Origin: Tricholoma matsutake
Lineage: Eukaryota; Basidiomycota; Agaricomycetes; Agaricales; Tricholomataceae
Assembly: GCA_026075535.2 (NCBI GenBank)
Contig: AP026543.1
Span: forward strand, 2,294,001-2,358,000
Direction of reading: 5' to 3'
DNA length: 64,000 nt
Part shown: in pieces, positions 63,186 to 64,000 of the stretch
How the letters are laid out: each line of letters opens with the position of its first letter
Position numbering within the stretch: position 1 is the stretch's first letter
Made by a program: the position numbers and the translations under genes
The notes under the pieces: generated by a model
Told to the model about the DNA's origin: nothing
The model's database searches: none
The model's input: the letters and a program-made list of their open reading frames with translations, nothing else

Positions 63186-64000
63186 TCATATCCTCACCAT
63201 CTTGCTGCTATCAGTGTGCAATCCTTGGTCATCTATCATATGACCGAGACATTCAAGCTTCTTGGCATATAGCTCACATTTATCAGCGTGCAGGTATGGC
63301 TCATGTTCCCAAAGTTTATTGAACATGAGCTGAAGGTGTTTCTGATGCTCCTTGACCGTGTTGCTGAACATGAATATGTTGTTGAGGTAGGCGTGCATAA
63401 ATACGCCAATGTACTCATGGAAGATGGAATTCATCAGCCGCTGGAAGGTAGCAGGGGCATTACAATCCCCTTGCTGCATCACCAAGCTCTCAAAGTTGCC
63501 TAGTACCGTCGCGAAGGTGGTTTTCCAGACATCTTCTGGGACCACTGGGATCTGTTCATACATGTCAGACAGATCTATTTTCGAGCAATACTTCACTCGA
63601 GCAATGTCCAGCCTGATCAGGTCTTGATCAGGAAAAGGGGTAATGTTCTTGACTGTGTTGTCATTCTGTTTCTTGGCATTGACCACAGTACGTATGGCCC
63701 CATTTTTCTTGGGTACCACTAGCATGGGAGCAGCCTGTTCTGTTCAGGCAGGTCTCCACCACCCCACCCCGCTCTATAATACCTCTTGATCTTCTCGGCG
63801 AGAGGTTGTCACATTGAGCCGGGGCACTTGGGTAAGCGATAGTGGTATTTCTTACCATCATCCACCAGAGGTATCTGGTGGTTGATTTCCCTCATGGGAG
63901 GAGGTCATTCAGGTACCCCTTGCAGGATATTCTTGCAGGCCTCTAACCACTCTTCCCATAGTTGAGGAATGTCCTTTTTTCCCAAGGGCCCTAAAGCCCT
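63186..64000 (-). pseudogene. Element E reverse transcriptase (runs off the window)
   Basis: From the window end inward: a motif-rich lead (MREINHQIPLVDDGKKYHY at ~63880-63840), stops near 63810, then VVPKKNGAIRTVVNAKKQND, YCSKIDLSDMYEQIPV and NFESLVMQQGDCNAPATF. The catalytic YxDD reads YLNNIFMFSN at 63389-63360 (codons AAC AAC), replacing YLDDIFVFSD. So the polymerase is inactive in this copy. The thumb continues to 63186. Confidence 0.85.

Larger units (their letters stand above)
57851..64000 (-). mobile_element. Ty3/gypsy retrotransposon E with extra 3' ORFs (partial)
   Basis: A minus-strand element. RT starts beyond the window end. Then RNase H (62469-63155), integrase with HHCC and DDE (61384-62100), chromodomain-like C-terminus (60774-61325), about 2.4 kb of additional coding sequence (58110-60540), PPT and LTR. 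RT and integrase carry numerous stops. The RT catalytic motif is YLNN, so the copy is dead. Confidence 0.85.

Overview
The window looks like nuclear DNA of a filamentous basidiomycete, probably an Agaricomycete. Evidence: several Ty3/gypsy (Metaviridae) retrotransposon lineages, hAT-type DNA transposons, short 50-105 bp GT..AG introns, alpha-kinase-like and PHD/Ulp1 genes of the kind expanded in mushrooms, TTAGGG-type repeats, and CpG depletion inside old elements. The organism call is inference; no marker gene is present.

Layout. 1-2460: decayed hAT transposase, + strand. 3074-15258: a nest. A truncated Ty3/gypsy element (B, - strand) carries two later insertions: a nearly complete chromovirus-type element (A, 3450-9435, 5-bp target duplication ACCCC) and a 3.1-kb hAT-like terminal-inverted-repeat element (12117-15204, 8-bp duplication GATATGAG). 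That second element itself contains a solo LTR. 15259-31540: a gene-poor stretch with the only candidates for non-transposon genes: a GRF-like zinc-finger fragment, a spliced Ulp1/C48 protease with all catalytic residues, an alpha-kinase-like fragment, a small PHD-finger gene and a few unrecognised coding fragments, mixed with SINE-like repeats and solo LTRs. 31544-41562: a complete but mutated 10-kb Ty3/gypsy element (C, + strand) with an antisense ORF between pol and the 3' LTR. 41563-43191: low-complexity repeat modules, a tandem hairpin array and a SINE. 44867-51136: a second copy of the A family (A2, - strand, duplication GGCTG) inserted in an ORF. 51407-56818: a Ty3/gypsy element (D, + strand) lacking its 3' LTR. 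57314-57850: a TGATAGG-family LTR interrupted by a Ty3/gypsy element (E, - strand, from 57851 past the window end) with about 2.4 kb of extra coding sequence between integrase and 3' LTR.

How it works together. Most of the window is layered transposon debris, and no autonomous element here is fully intact. Decay is dominated by C-to-T change at CpG: many nonsense codons are CGA to TGA, and three lineages lost the reverse transcriptase YxDD aspartates by GACGAC to AACAAC-type changes. The observations I consider most novel are: tRNA-independent self-priming signals in two chromovirus families; accessory ORFs beside the 3' LTR in elements C and E; a repeated palindrome-plus-intron-like module in five places; a tandem array of hairpin-plus-T-tract units; and SINE families that share a 3' tail. 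I found no convincing new defence or metabolic system.
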